In this document: in pieces, positions 41,107 through 49,259 of the stretch
Layout: each line of letters opens with the position of its first letter
Numbering within the stretch: position 1 is the stretch's first letter
NCBI RefSeq assembly: GCF_902460415.1
Contig: NZ_CABPTY010000001.1
Coordinates: forward strand, 366,655-430,654
Reading direction: 5' to 3'
DNA length: 64,000 bases
Origin: Campylobacter_A concisus_Y
GTDB taxonomy: Bacteria; Campylobacterota; Campylobacteria; Campylobacterales; Campylobacteraceae
Position numbers and translations under genes: made by a program
Notes under the pieces: generated by a model
The model's database searches: none
The model's input: the letters and a program-made list of their open reading frames with translations, nothing else
Told to the model about the DNA's origin: nothing

Positions 41107-41634
41107 TTAGTAAAGACCGAAAGTTCCGTCTGTTCTTTTGTAGATCACACGCATTTTGGCGTCAACGTCGTTAAATACGTAAAATTGTTTATCACTTGAT
41201 TTTAGTTTCTCAAGTGCTTCTTCGACTTCAAGTGGTTTATAAATTTCAAGCTCCATAGGCACGATCTCCTCGACACCTTCGATCTTTTCTTCGCCTATTC
41301 TTGAGCGAAATTCTTTGTCGTCAGCCTTGCCTTTAACAGTAAATTTCTTATCATGCTCTCTTCTTAAAACTTTTGATGCTTTCTCGATGGCAAGATCGAT
41401 CGCAGCGTAAAGATCTTTATCTTTTTGGCGAACGACTATCGTATCTTTATGGGCCATATTTAGAGAAAATTCTGCATTAAAACCTTTTTTGCCTTGTTTT
41501 TCATCGGCTGCTACAACACATCTTGCTGAGATGATGTCGAGATTGTATTTACCAAGCGTATCAAAAGCGTCTTGGATATAGTTTTTGATTGGCTCTGTTA
41601 GCTCAAATTGTTTTCCTACAATGCTTATGTTCAT
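41107..41634 (-). CDS. hpf: Ribosome hibernation promoting factor, long form
   Basis: The 175-residue protein has the N-terminal HPF/YfiA ribosome-binding domain (residues 1-105, MNISIVGKQFELTEPIKNYI...) and a C-terminal dimerisation domain (about 120-175, including LKSSDKQFYVFNDVDAKMRVIYKRTDGTFGLY). Long HPF alone makes 100S ribosome dimers in stationary phase. It is preceded by a good ribosome site and lies apart from the pilin genes by an 80-nt gap, so it is probably transcribed separately. Confidence 0.94.
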   Translation of the reverse strand: MNISIVGKQFELTEPIKNYIQDAFDTLGKYNLDIISARCVVAADEKQGKKGFNAEFSLNMAHKDTIVVRQKDKDLYAAIDLAIEKASKVLRREHDKKFTVKGKADDKEFRSRIGEEKIEGVEEIVPMELEIYKPLEVEEALEKLKSSDKQFYVFNDVDAKMRVIYKRTDGTFGLY

Positions 41635-41714
41635 CGTAATCTCCTTTATAGAAAGTAAGATGATTATAACACGCTAAAACTAAAAACAAATTAAACTAAA
41701 ATCTTTATAAAATT

Positions 41715-42137
41715 TTAAAGTTTCTGAAGAGTTCGTTTGTGAAAATTTATAGGATTTGGCGTTTTTTTATCTTTTGATGTTACAAAAACATCAAAGACCA
41801 TGTTGCCAGTACTTGCGACTCCGTTTGTTCCTGGCATGATGGACGGTGGAGTGCATATACCGATATCTCCAAAGTAAGTTATTTTTACTTTAAAGTCGAA
41901 CATATCGTTAAATTCTCCATTTACTTTATCTAGGCATTTATTTGAGAAATCGGTTCTAAAAATTTCAAACATCGCATACTCTGCGGCTGCTTGAGCAACG
42001 AGTTGTGCTTGCTCTCTTAGATAAATTTCACTGCTTTGTCTAGCTGATGTGCTAGCTATCGAAAGGGCAAGAGTACTGATAGAAGCTGCTACAACTAGAA
42101 AAAATATCGCCGCTATTAATGTAAATCCTTTTCTCAT
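41715..42137 (-). CDS. Prepilin-like protein 3 of the pseudopilin operon
   Basis: The protein of about 140 residues starts at 42137: MRKG-FTLIAAIFFLVVAASIS, with a short basic leader, glycine before the cleavage point, and a hydrophobic helix rich in Ala/Ser. It has no Glu5, unlike its two neighbours. An alternative TTG start 8 codons earlier would give too long a leader. The start codon overlaps the stop of the upstream prepilin gene (TAATG). Resembles minor pilins of the PulG/GspH or MshO type; role unknown. Confidence 0.75.
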   Translation of the reverse strand: MRKGFTLIAAIFFLVVAASISTLALSIASTSARQSSEIYLREQAQLVAQAAAEYAMFEIFRTDFSNKCLDKVNGEFNDMFDFKVKITYFGDIGICTPPSIMPGTNGVASTGNMVFDVFVTSKDKKTPNPINFHKRTLQKL

Positions 42138-43159
42138 TAATAAACCGCCTTTGACTTGCAAATGGTTATTTCTGATTTTTCTGCTTTAAGGCAAAGTTTT
42201 AGCGCGATGACTCCATTTTTTTCTGTAAAGACAAATCTTGTTACATGTTTAGTTAGTGTTGCACTTTCGGCTTTGATATCCTTTGTAGATGTTGAGCTAA
42301 ATTTTTTAAAGCTTTCATTTAGCCATGGCCTATAGTTGTAGTAAATTTTAAGGTCAAAAGAGCCGTTTTGTACATCCTCGGCACTTTGCTCAGCTGGCGC
42401 TATGGCAATGGCTGTGTAAGCTAGCTTATACTGTTCTGAAATTTTTTTATTTTTAAAATCACTTGAAATTTTAAGCGTATCGATTGATTGTATGCCAACT
42501 TTTGCGATATCTAAGTGCCTTTGGTCTAAATTTTCTTGATAGCCAAAGCTGCTACCAACTCTATAAAGTATGCTAGAAAATATCGCTATTAAACCACCAT
42601 TTTCATTATCGGCGTTTATACACCTATAGCCGCTATTTACATCTTCTTCATCGCTATCATTTTCGCAGGTCAAGTCCATTACACCGTTCCTAAAAGCGTC
42701 ATTAAATTTACTTCCAGGGCTTTTTAGTCCATTTGCAATAGAACTATTTGCAAGATCTACATATCCGCTATATATACCTTCTTCGAAGATGGGATCTCCG
42801 TTAGTATCATCTCCTTTATATTCGTTGATACCATCAAATAACTCGTAAGCAGCTGGGATAAATTCTAAAATTTCAAAGTCGCTACTTAAATTTACACCAC
42901 TATCATTTAGAGCTAGGTAATCTCCATTTTTTTTTCTAGCGATAACGCTTTGTTTGATTCTGTGGCTAAGCAGCATTGAAATTTGCTCTAGAGCGATTTC
43001 GCTTTGTGTTTCTAGTTCGTTTATTACTTTGCTTTGAAAATAGTTTTGATATAAATTCATAAGCGTATTAAAGCTCATAAGTGAGATGACACCAAGCACG
43101 GTGATGACTATTATTAACTCAATTAATGTAAAAGCTTTTTTTGTTTTTTTCATTTCCAT
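42137..43159 (-). CDS. Prepilin-like protein 2 with N-terminal methylation motif
   Basis: The 340-residue protein begins MEMKKTKKAFTLIELIIVITVLGVIS, with an Ala rather than Gly before FTLIE and Glu at position 5 of the mature form. The long C-terminal part (residues 40-340) is beta-rich with Cys pairs, similar in size to MshO or GspJ/PilW-like minor pilins. It overlaps the upstream gene by 10 nt and the downstream gene by one base, so the cluster is one operon. Confidence 0.8.
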   Translation of the reverse strand: MEMKKTKKAFTLIELIIVITVLGVISLMSFNTLMNLYQNYFQSKVINELETQSEIALEQISMLLSHRIKQSVIARKKNGDYLALNDSGVNLSSDFEILEFIPAAYELFDGINEYKGDDTNGDPIFEEGIYSGYVDLANSSIANGLKSPGSKFNDAFRNGVMDLTCENDSDEEDVNSGYRCINADNENGGLIAIFSSILYRVGSSFGYQENLDQRHLDIAKVGIQSIDTLKISSDFKNKKISEQYKLAYTAIAIAPAEQSAEDVQNGSFDLKIYYNYRPWLNESFKKFSSTSTKDIKAESATLTKHVTRFVFTEKNGVIALKLCLKAEKSEITICKSKAVY

Positions 43160-43845
43160 TCTTTTACACTTAAAGTGCTGCTTTCACCTATGTTAAAGGC
43201 ATATCCATAAAGTACGCTTTTGCTCTCTTTTGTAGTTTTCATAGTCGTATCTAGCTTTATTTGTAAAACGTCGTTATCGTTTAAAGGAGTGCTAACTACA
43301 AATTTATCAGCTCCATTTGTTATGGTTGGAGTCGTCTCTGTATCTATGATAAAGTCGCGTTTAGTAGTGCTAGCAGTTGGTGAGATAGATTTTTGAGTAT
43401 TGAAATTTTTGATAGATTTTACTTTAAAATTTACGCTTTTGATTGATTCTGGAAGCTTTGAATCACTAGGCCTTGTGGCACATGCAGATGAATTTTGCAC
43501 CGGATATGCAAGTATCCTATGTCCTTCACCTTTTACACCGCTTTTTTCATAAAAATCTGGATTTGCCCCTTGGTCGCAGATAATAAGAGGAAAAATTATA
43601 GCCTCTTGAGTCGTTATAGATGATGGCATGGTATTTTTACCGGCTATTAAGACTTGATCACTAAATGGTGCTTTTAATATTAATGACATATAAGTTTTAG
43701 CATTCATTAGTCCTTCTTGCATTAAGGACTGCTCGCTTAAATTTGAAGTAGTTCTTACTGCTAGTGGCAAGCTTGCACTTACTATGGCTACTACAAGCAC
43801 TGACAAGATAAGCTCTATCAATGAAAAGCCACCTCTTTTTACCAC
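43150..43845 (-). CDS. Prepilin-like protein 1 with N-terminal methylation motif
   Basis: The 231-residue protein starts MVKRGG-FSLIELILSVLVVAIVSASLPLAV, a classic type IV prepilin/pseudopilin N-terminus with Gly before the cleavage site and Glu5. The rest has two likely disulfide cysteines and resembles minor pilins of the PilV/MshP or GspI/J type. It overlaps the giant surface-protein gene by 7 nt and the next pilin-like gene by 10 nt. Confidence 0.82.
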   Translation of the reverse strand: MVKRGGFSLIELILSVLVVAIVSASLPLAVRTTSNLSEQSLMQEGLMNAKTYMSLILKAPFSDQVLIAGKNTMPSSITTQEAIIFPLIICDQGANPDFYEKSGVKGEGHRILAYPVQNSSACATRPSDSKLPESIKSVNFKVKSIKNFNTQKSISPTASTTKRDFIIDTETTPTITNGADKFVVSTPLNDNDVLQIKLDTTMKTTKESKSVLYGYAFNIGESSTLSVKEWK

Positions 43846-46800
43846 TCTATTCTCCTGTTTGTCTTATCGCTTATATCTAGGTTACTATCACTATTAGATT
43901 TTACTCCTATAAAACCTCCAACTGCACCGCTTGTCTTATCTTCTATATTATTGCTCTTTAGGACTTTACCAGCCCATTCGCCATTTGGTACTAGAAAATT
44001 TAGATTGAAATTATTTGTTTCAGGTTTCTCATCAAATTCACTATAAAGAAGCCAGCTAGGTGCTCTCATTTTAGCCACATCAGTAACCGCTGAAGGGTTT
44101 CTTATAAAAATTATTTGCTCGCCATTGCTTATGCTACTTACATCATTTCTTAAAACAGTACCGCTGTAAGTGTTTGTAAAGCTAAAGTCATGATAGTTAA
44201 GTACTCCTGCATTGTGTTTTGGATTGGTGGCCCAAAATGGTGCAGCTGGAAAGTCTTGCCACAGTTTGCCATTATCTTTCATATAGATATTTTTATTGCA
44301 TCCATCGCAGTAGGCACCATAATAAATTTTGGCATAAAAACCGCTATAAAGCCCTTCATAAAATGGTGCATAAACCCTACCAAAGTAAAATTTTGCTGTT
44401 GTTTCTGTTGTTGGTTTTTCATATTTTTTTACTGTATCGGTACTATCTGACATGCCACTAAAACTAAAATCATTACTTGAAATAGTAAAAGGATTTTTGG
44501 CATGATTTACTTTTCTTTCAAAATTAAAATATACTTCACCTTTGCCTACGCCATTTACAAAAGTGTTTTTCTCTACATAAAATGTTGATTTTGTAGCACT
44601 TGGATCTATTGCTTTTCTAGTATTTGAGCCAGGAATTTCAAAAAATAAAATTTCTTCATTTGCTTTTGCTAATGTGCCGGCATTGCCATCGTTATCTGTA
44701 AAATTTAAAGGAACTCTGTCTAGCTTTATATCAAAGTTCATATTTTTTGCATAGCAATCTTCATTATAAAGTTTTGCAGGATCATCGTTAAACAGCCTAG
44801 CAGTTACTTCAAAGTCAAGCTTTGCTTTTTGTATGCCTTCATTATCAAGGTATGTTATATCGTTATCTTTTGTTATCTTTAGCTTGCTTATTTGTATATC
44901 TTTTGGTCTAAATAAATAATCTCTATTACCTTCTAGCTTTATATTGCATCCGATCCTTCCTTCTTGAGCAGTATCTTGTGATGGATCGTTGCTAATTGAG
45001 TTTTTTACACAATCATCAGCTCTTGATGGTGTATGTTGATCAGTTATTGTATAGTCTTTGTCTAATACATAAAAATATGTATCACCTATATCTGAGTAAG
45101 AAAAGCCAACAGGTCCACTTGATGTGTGACGGAAAATTTTACCCAATGCTTTATTTGGATCGTTAAAATCTACGCTTAGTTTGTTCTCGCTCTCTATAAT
45201 GTTAGGATCGCAAGTCGCACTATATGCTGGTACAAGTTTTATCTCTCCATTTGAGCCACTTATATTATTTATATAACCATTTGCTAAGCCACTATCAAGA
45301 GGTTTCATAGCCGCAAGAGCAATGTTATTATAAGCTTTGCCGCCTATTAAAACATTGTTATTATTGATCGTATTCTTGTCAGTATCCCATAGCCTAAAGT
45401 GACTTGGTCTTATAGCAAAATCATCTAATTTTTCGCATTCAACCTTTGTAGTATTTGTCACTGGATCAAGATGAGAAATTCTAAATTTTACGCTTTTATA
45501 GGCTCTATCAATACTAATGCCTGATAACAAAATATCAGTTACGCCATTAAATGTTATATCTTGTTCATATAAATTTGTTGGAGCACTGCAAGACTCGACC
45601 AACTCTACTTTTACATCTACTGGAGCATCTGGTACTTTTTTGTTGCCATCTGTATCATAGTTAGTGATATAGACATTAAATGGCGTAGAAACGATTTTAG
45701 TTAGAAGTCTATTTTTAAATTTAGCTTTAAAAGTTGCCGAGCCATCGTCTTGTCTATTGCTTGCGACGAAATTATTTGGACTGGCACTAACGCCTAAAGT
45801 AATGTTGTAATTTTGATTGCTACATCTTCTTATATATGTGTCATAGGGCTGTAAATTTATATCAGCATTTGCAACTGTGGCTTTGTAACTATTTGGCTCA
45901 AATTTAGACTTAAGGGTAGTTTCATATATGGCATAAGCGTAGTTACCTTGATGAATTAGCATTTCTCCACCCTTATTTGCAGCCGCACCTTGTCCTAAAT
46001 AAAAAGTTAAGTCATTTCCGCTTAGTTGCTGCAAGCCTGTGTTGTCGTTATAGTGTACCTGTCCTGACATAGTAAGCAGATCACTAGGCCCTTGTGATGC
46101 TTTATCTGCGTAAATGTAAGTTGAGTTTGGATTATAAATTTGACTCGGATCTATTGTAGCTTTTAGAGCAAAGTCTTGGGCAGCTTCATTAGTATTGTTT
46201 GTAGCTTCAACGAAAGTTTTTAAAATAGTATTTGCTGGCACTACGGTTGGTGTATTTTCTTGCACCTTTGTAAAAGTACTATCGCTAGGTTTTTTTGCAT
46301 AAATATATTCCATATAGCAAACATCTGGTTTGTATATACGAGAAGAAAAGCCAACTAGAGCTAAATTTATACGGTCAGCGCTTACAACATTGGCACCGCC
46401 TGAGCTTTTAATTGTTGTAACTGTAAATTTTATATCCGCTTCTTTTTGAGCATATGACATTTTGTCCGATATATCAAATATATCTAAGTCTGCTTGAGAG
46501 TGAAATTTTTTACCTGGATTTATAAGTTGTCCAAATTTTGTCATAGTTGAATTAAACTGATCGCCTTGCGCGTTATATCCGCTGGTAATACTCTGATAGC
46601 TACCACCATTTTTTATCTTGATATCTTCACCTTTTGTTTCTGGCTTGCCACCAAATGAAAACATTGTAAGCGAAGCATCTATATTTCCTGCTTTTGGTGT
46701 GTAGATATTTTCAAATTTTACATCTATGGTTGAGCTCTTTACAGTACCAAATGGATCGCTTGACTTCATCCAGTCCGCCGCAAGTCTTTCTAGTCCATCA

Positions 46801-48047
46801 AATATACTAACAAGCTTTGGCTCTATATTGTTTGCTGCGGCAGTTTTATCATCAAAGTCATAAATGATGACCAAACTCCAAGCCGCAAATTGTGGTGCGA
46901 TGGATTGTATCCAGTAACCATTTTGCCCTTGAACTGGTGAGAATAGTAGCGTGCCGTATGTTTTTTTTAGTTTTCTATTAGTAGAGTTGTTTACCTTATA
47001 TATGCCATCATTTGGGTCTATAAATTCATCACTAAAGGGAATCGTAGTTGATCTGATATTGCCAGCATAAAATGTCCTATCTGACTCACTAGTACCAAGA
47101 GAGTCTCTAACTATATCTGTTACATCAGCGCTTGCTACATATTGGTAGTTTATTCCAGCCTTTACATAGTAGCTATTAGACTCGTTTTGATTATATGATT
47201 CAAGAGTCATTGATTTTGGTTTATACTCACTAAATGAGCCAAACCAAAAGACATCTTTTGGATCAGCATCTATTGTAATTACATTCTTGCCAGGAGCTTT
47301 AAAATCAATCCTGCTATATCCTTTTATGTAATTTAGAGCATTTGTATATAAATTTGTTTTAATGGCCCAGTTTTGATAAAGAGAGCCACCCCAGTAAAGT
47401 CTGGCATAGACCACATTTTTACCTTTTAAATTATTTTGTATAAAGGTATTTTTCTCACTAAAATCAAACGTGGAAGAGGATGAATTTTTACAATAAGGAT
47501 ACTTGCTAGGATTATAAATATATGTTTTTTGGCAAAGCGTGTAATTACTAGACGTAAAGCCACCATCATTTAAAAATATTCTATCGGCGGTAGATGATGT
47601 TTTTGTTACATTAGATGGATCTGGAACAAAATTATATCCAGTGTATTGCGGGATCATAATAGTAGCACCAATGGTAGCTATATCGCCATTTACTCTGGTA
47701 TTTAGATTGCCATTTATTGATCTTTGTCTTAAGCCTTTAGAGTGATCATCCCACATGCCTATTAATGATCGTTGATTCCATGGAGAAAATTGCTCAACGT
47801 AAATATGATAGTGATCTTGTGCTAAGCCTGAAGAAAAGCTATTTGTGTCTATCGTCCAGGTTCTATTAGATTTTCTTATGCAATGTGGGATATTTTTAGA
47901 AGAGTTGTCTTGGTACTCTTCAGCGTCTATAAAGCAAGAATAATTTGCTCCACTACAACCAATAGATGCTGCTTCTGCTGTCGTACAAGCTCTGGGTGCA
48001 CAAAAACCAAATGTGACAATAAAACAGAGTAAGTATGCTATTTTCAC
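43839..48047 (-). CDS. Giant MshQ-like exported surface protein
   Basis: The protein of about 1402 residues starts at GTG 48045-48047 (VKIAYLLCFIVTFGFCA) six nt after AGAGGA; a longer frame to 48068 has no ribosome site. A signal peptide is clear. The N-terminal region (about 1-480) includes NVVYARLYWGGSLYQN, VASADVTDIVRDS and FAAWSLVIIYDF, the layout of large exported adhesin-like domains. The C-terminal third, ending LDISDKTNRRIEW, recalls MshQ (DUF6701), the tip-type protein of MSHA pilus operons. It lies first in an operon with three prepilin-like genes, so it may sit on a pseudopilus or be exported by it. Confidence 0.75.
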   Translation of the reverse strand: MKIAYLLCFIVTFGFCAPRACTTAEAASIGCSGANYSCFIDAEEYQDNSSKNIPHCIRKSNRTWTIDTNSFSSGLAQDHYHIYVEQFSPWNQRSLIGMWDDHSKGLRQRSINGNLNTRVNGDIATIGATIMIPQYTGYNFVPDPSNVTKTSSTADRIFLNDGGFTSSNYTLCQKTYIYNPSKYPYCKNSSSSTFDFSEKNTFIQNNLKGKNVVYARLYWGGSLYQNWAIKTNLYTNALNYIKGYSRIDFKAPGKNVITIDADPKDVFWFGSFSEYKPKSMTLESYNQNESNSYYVKAGINYQYVASADVTDIVRDSLGTSESDRTFYAGNIRSTTIPFSDEFIDPNDGIYKVNNSTNRKLKKTYGTLLFSPVQGQNGYWIQSIAPQFAAWSLVIIYDFDDKTAAANNIEPKLVSIFDGLERLAADWMKSSDPFGTVKSSTIDVKFENIYTPKAGNIDASLTMFSFGGKPETKGEDIKIKNGGSYQSITSGYNAQGDQFNSTMTKFGQLINPGKKFHSQADLDIFDISDKMSYAQKEADIKFTVTTIKSSGGANVVSADRINLALVGFSSRIYKPDVCYMEYIYAKKPSDSTFTKVQENTPTVVPANTILKTFVEATNNTNEAAQDFALKATIDPSQIYNPNSTYIYADKASQGPSDLLTMSGQVHYNDNTGLQQLSGNDLTFYLGQGAAANKGGEMLIHQGNYAYAIYETTLKSKFEPNSYKATVANADINLQPYDTYIRRCSNQNYNITLGVSASPNNFVASNRQDDGSATFKAKFKNRLLTKIVSTPFNVYITNYDTDGNKKVPDAPVDVKVELVESCSAPTNLYEQDITFNGVTDILLSGISIDRAYKSVKFRISHLDPVTNTTKVECEKLDDFAIRPSHFRLWDTDKNTINNNNVLIGGKAYNNIALAAMKPLDSGLANGYINNISGSNGEIKLVPAYSATCDPNIIESENKLSVDFNDPNKALGKIFRHTSSGPVGFSYSDIGDTYFYVLDKDYTITDQHTPSRADDCVKNSISNDPSQDTAQEGRIGCNIKLEGNRDYLFRPKDIQISKLKITKDNDITYLDNEGIQKAKLDFEVTARLFNDDPAKLYNEDCYAKNMNFDIKLDRVPLNFTDNDGNAGTLAKANEEILFFEIPGSNTRKAIDPSATKSTFYVEKNTFVNGVGKGEVYFNFERKVNHAKNPFTISSNDFSFSGMSDSTDTVKKYEKPTTETTAKFYFGRVYAPFYEGLYSGFYAKIYYGAYCDGCNKNIYMKDNGKLWQDFPAAPFWATNPKHNAGVLNYHDFSFTNTYSGTVLRNDVSSISNGEQIIFIRNPSAVTDVAKMRAPSWLLYSEFDEKPETNNFNLNFLVPNGEWAGKVLKSNNIEDKTSGAVGGFIGVKSNSDSNLDISDKTNRRIEW

Positions 48048-48070
48048 AACAAATCCTCTAAATAACAATA

Positions 48071-48092
48071 AAAAATCTCTCCTTAGATTTTT
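48071..48092 (-). terminator. Hairpin between fliW and the giant surface-protein gene
   Basis: AAAAATCT (48071-48078) and AGATTTTT (48085-48092) form an 8-bp stem with a 6-nt loop, 16 nt past the fliW stop. On the minus strand TTTTTTATTGTT follows, so fliW transcripts probably end here and the surface-protein operon needs its own promoter or readthrough. Confidence 0.55.
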
Positions 48093-48107
48093 AAAAGCTT
48101 TTAGCTA

Positions 48108-48491
48108 CTATTTTTGTATAAAATTTTCTATCATTTCAGCTTGCCCGTACTGAGGATATTTGGCAATGTCTAAAACGACTTGAGATAAGGTCATGTTGTC
48201 CATATTGCAAACGATAGGAGCTATAAAATTTACAGTTGATTTTTCAAGCGGGAGTGCAACAACGATAATGTTATAAATTCTGAGTTGAGAGCTTTCTTTA
48301 ATCTCCATAAGATCTTCATAATAGCTTGGAATATCGAATTCGTAGCTTCTTAATGCAAAAGGATTTATCATTGTAAAAGATGTCTCATCATCTTTGCTTG
48401 CTAGCTTAACAAAAAATTTATCAAGTTCAATTAACTCCATCGTCTTAATATGCTCAAAGCCTAAAATAGGGCTTTTAACACTAAAAATCAT
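48108..48491 (-). CDS. fliW: Flagellar assembly factor FliW
   Basis: The 127-residue protein has the FliW pattern: GFEHIKTMELIELDKFFVKLASKDD, an INPF motif and VVALPLEKSTVNFIAPIVCNMDN. FliW binds flagellin and the translational repressor CsrA, freeing or holding CsrA according to flagellin level. It is divergent from bamD-lon, the arrangement I recall from C. jejuni. No csrA gene is in the window. Confidence 0.93.
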   Translation of the reverse strand: MIFSVKSPILGFEHIKTMELIELDKFFVKLASKDDETSFTMINPFALRSYEFDIPSYYEDLMEIKESSQLRIYNIIVVALPLEKSTVNFIAPIVCNMDNMTLSQVVLDIAKYPQYGQAEMIENFIQK

Positions 48492-48568
48492 ACTAACTCC
48501 TATTTTGTAAAGTTGCCGTATTTTATCATAGTTTTAAAAAATTTATACAAAAATAATAGCAAAAAATG

Positions 48569-48574
48569 TAGAAT
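48569..48574 (+). promoter_or_regulatory. Promoter -10 for bamD-lon
   Basis: TAGAAT at 48569-48574, directly preceded by TG, lies 30 nt before the bamD ATG in an AT-rich divergent gap shared with fliW. Confidence 0.45.
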
Positions 48575-48603
48575 ACGAGGATTTAAACTTTTTAAGGAAA
48601 AGC

Positions 48604-49251
48604 ATGAAAAGATTTTCTAAAATTCTAGCAGTTGTAGCTCTTTTGGGGCTTTTTAGTGGTTGTGCTGAAAAATATACCGAACTTTACAATCTAACTCCTG
48701 ATGAGTGGTATGCTCAGGTTATCGCTGATATAAAAGATGGTGATCTTGAAGCGGCCGATAAACACTATGTTTCAATGGCAAGCGAACATGTGGCAAGCCC
48801 ACTTTTAGAGCAAATTTTATTAATTCTTGCTCAAGCTCATGCAAATGATGAAGAGTATCTGATGGCAAATCACTATCTTGATGAATATATCAAAAGATAC
48901 GGCGACAACGGCCCAAAAACAGAGTTTGCTCAGTATCTAAAGATAAAAGCAAATTTTGACTCATTTACTCAGCCAAACCGCAACCAAAAGCTTATGGAAG
49001 ATAGCGTAACAGAGATCGAGAAATTTCTTTATATGTATCCAAATACTGAATATAAGCCACTTATTGAGACTATGCTTATTAAATTCAAACTCGCGCTTTA
49101 CTTCCTAGATATGCAAATAGCTGATCTTTACAATAGGACTGGTCGTGATGTTTCGGCCAAAATTTACGAGCAAAAGCTAGAAGAGTCGCCGTTTAGAAAC
49201 TCAGATCTTATCAAACCTGATGTAGCATGGTATAGAAAACTGTTTGAATAG
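48604..49251 (+). CDS. bamD: BamD outer membrane assembly lipoprotein
   Basis: The 215-residue lipoprotein (lipobox LFSGC, Cys20) is part of the beta-barrel assembly machine. The helical TPR-like content includes YNLTPDEWYAQVIADIKDGDLEAADKHY and LLEQILLILAQAHANDEEYLMANHYLDEYIKRYGD, the tandem TPRs of BamD/ComL. The gene is 8 nt ahead of lon. The lineage copy is short compared with E. coli BamD (about 245). Confidence 0.9.
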   Translation: MKRFSKILAVVALLGLFSGCAEKYTELYNLTPDEWYAQVIADIKDGDLEAADKHYVSMASEHVASPLLEQILLILAQAHANDEEYLMANHYLDEYIKRYGDNGPKTEFAQYLKIKANFDSFTQPNRNQKLMEDSVTEIEKFLYMYPNTEYKPLIETMLIKFKLALYFLDMQIADLYNRTGRDVSAKIYEQKLEESPFRNSDLIKPDVAWYRKLFE

Positions 49252-49259
49252 GAGAAATT

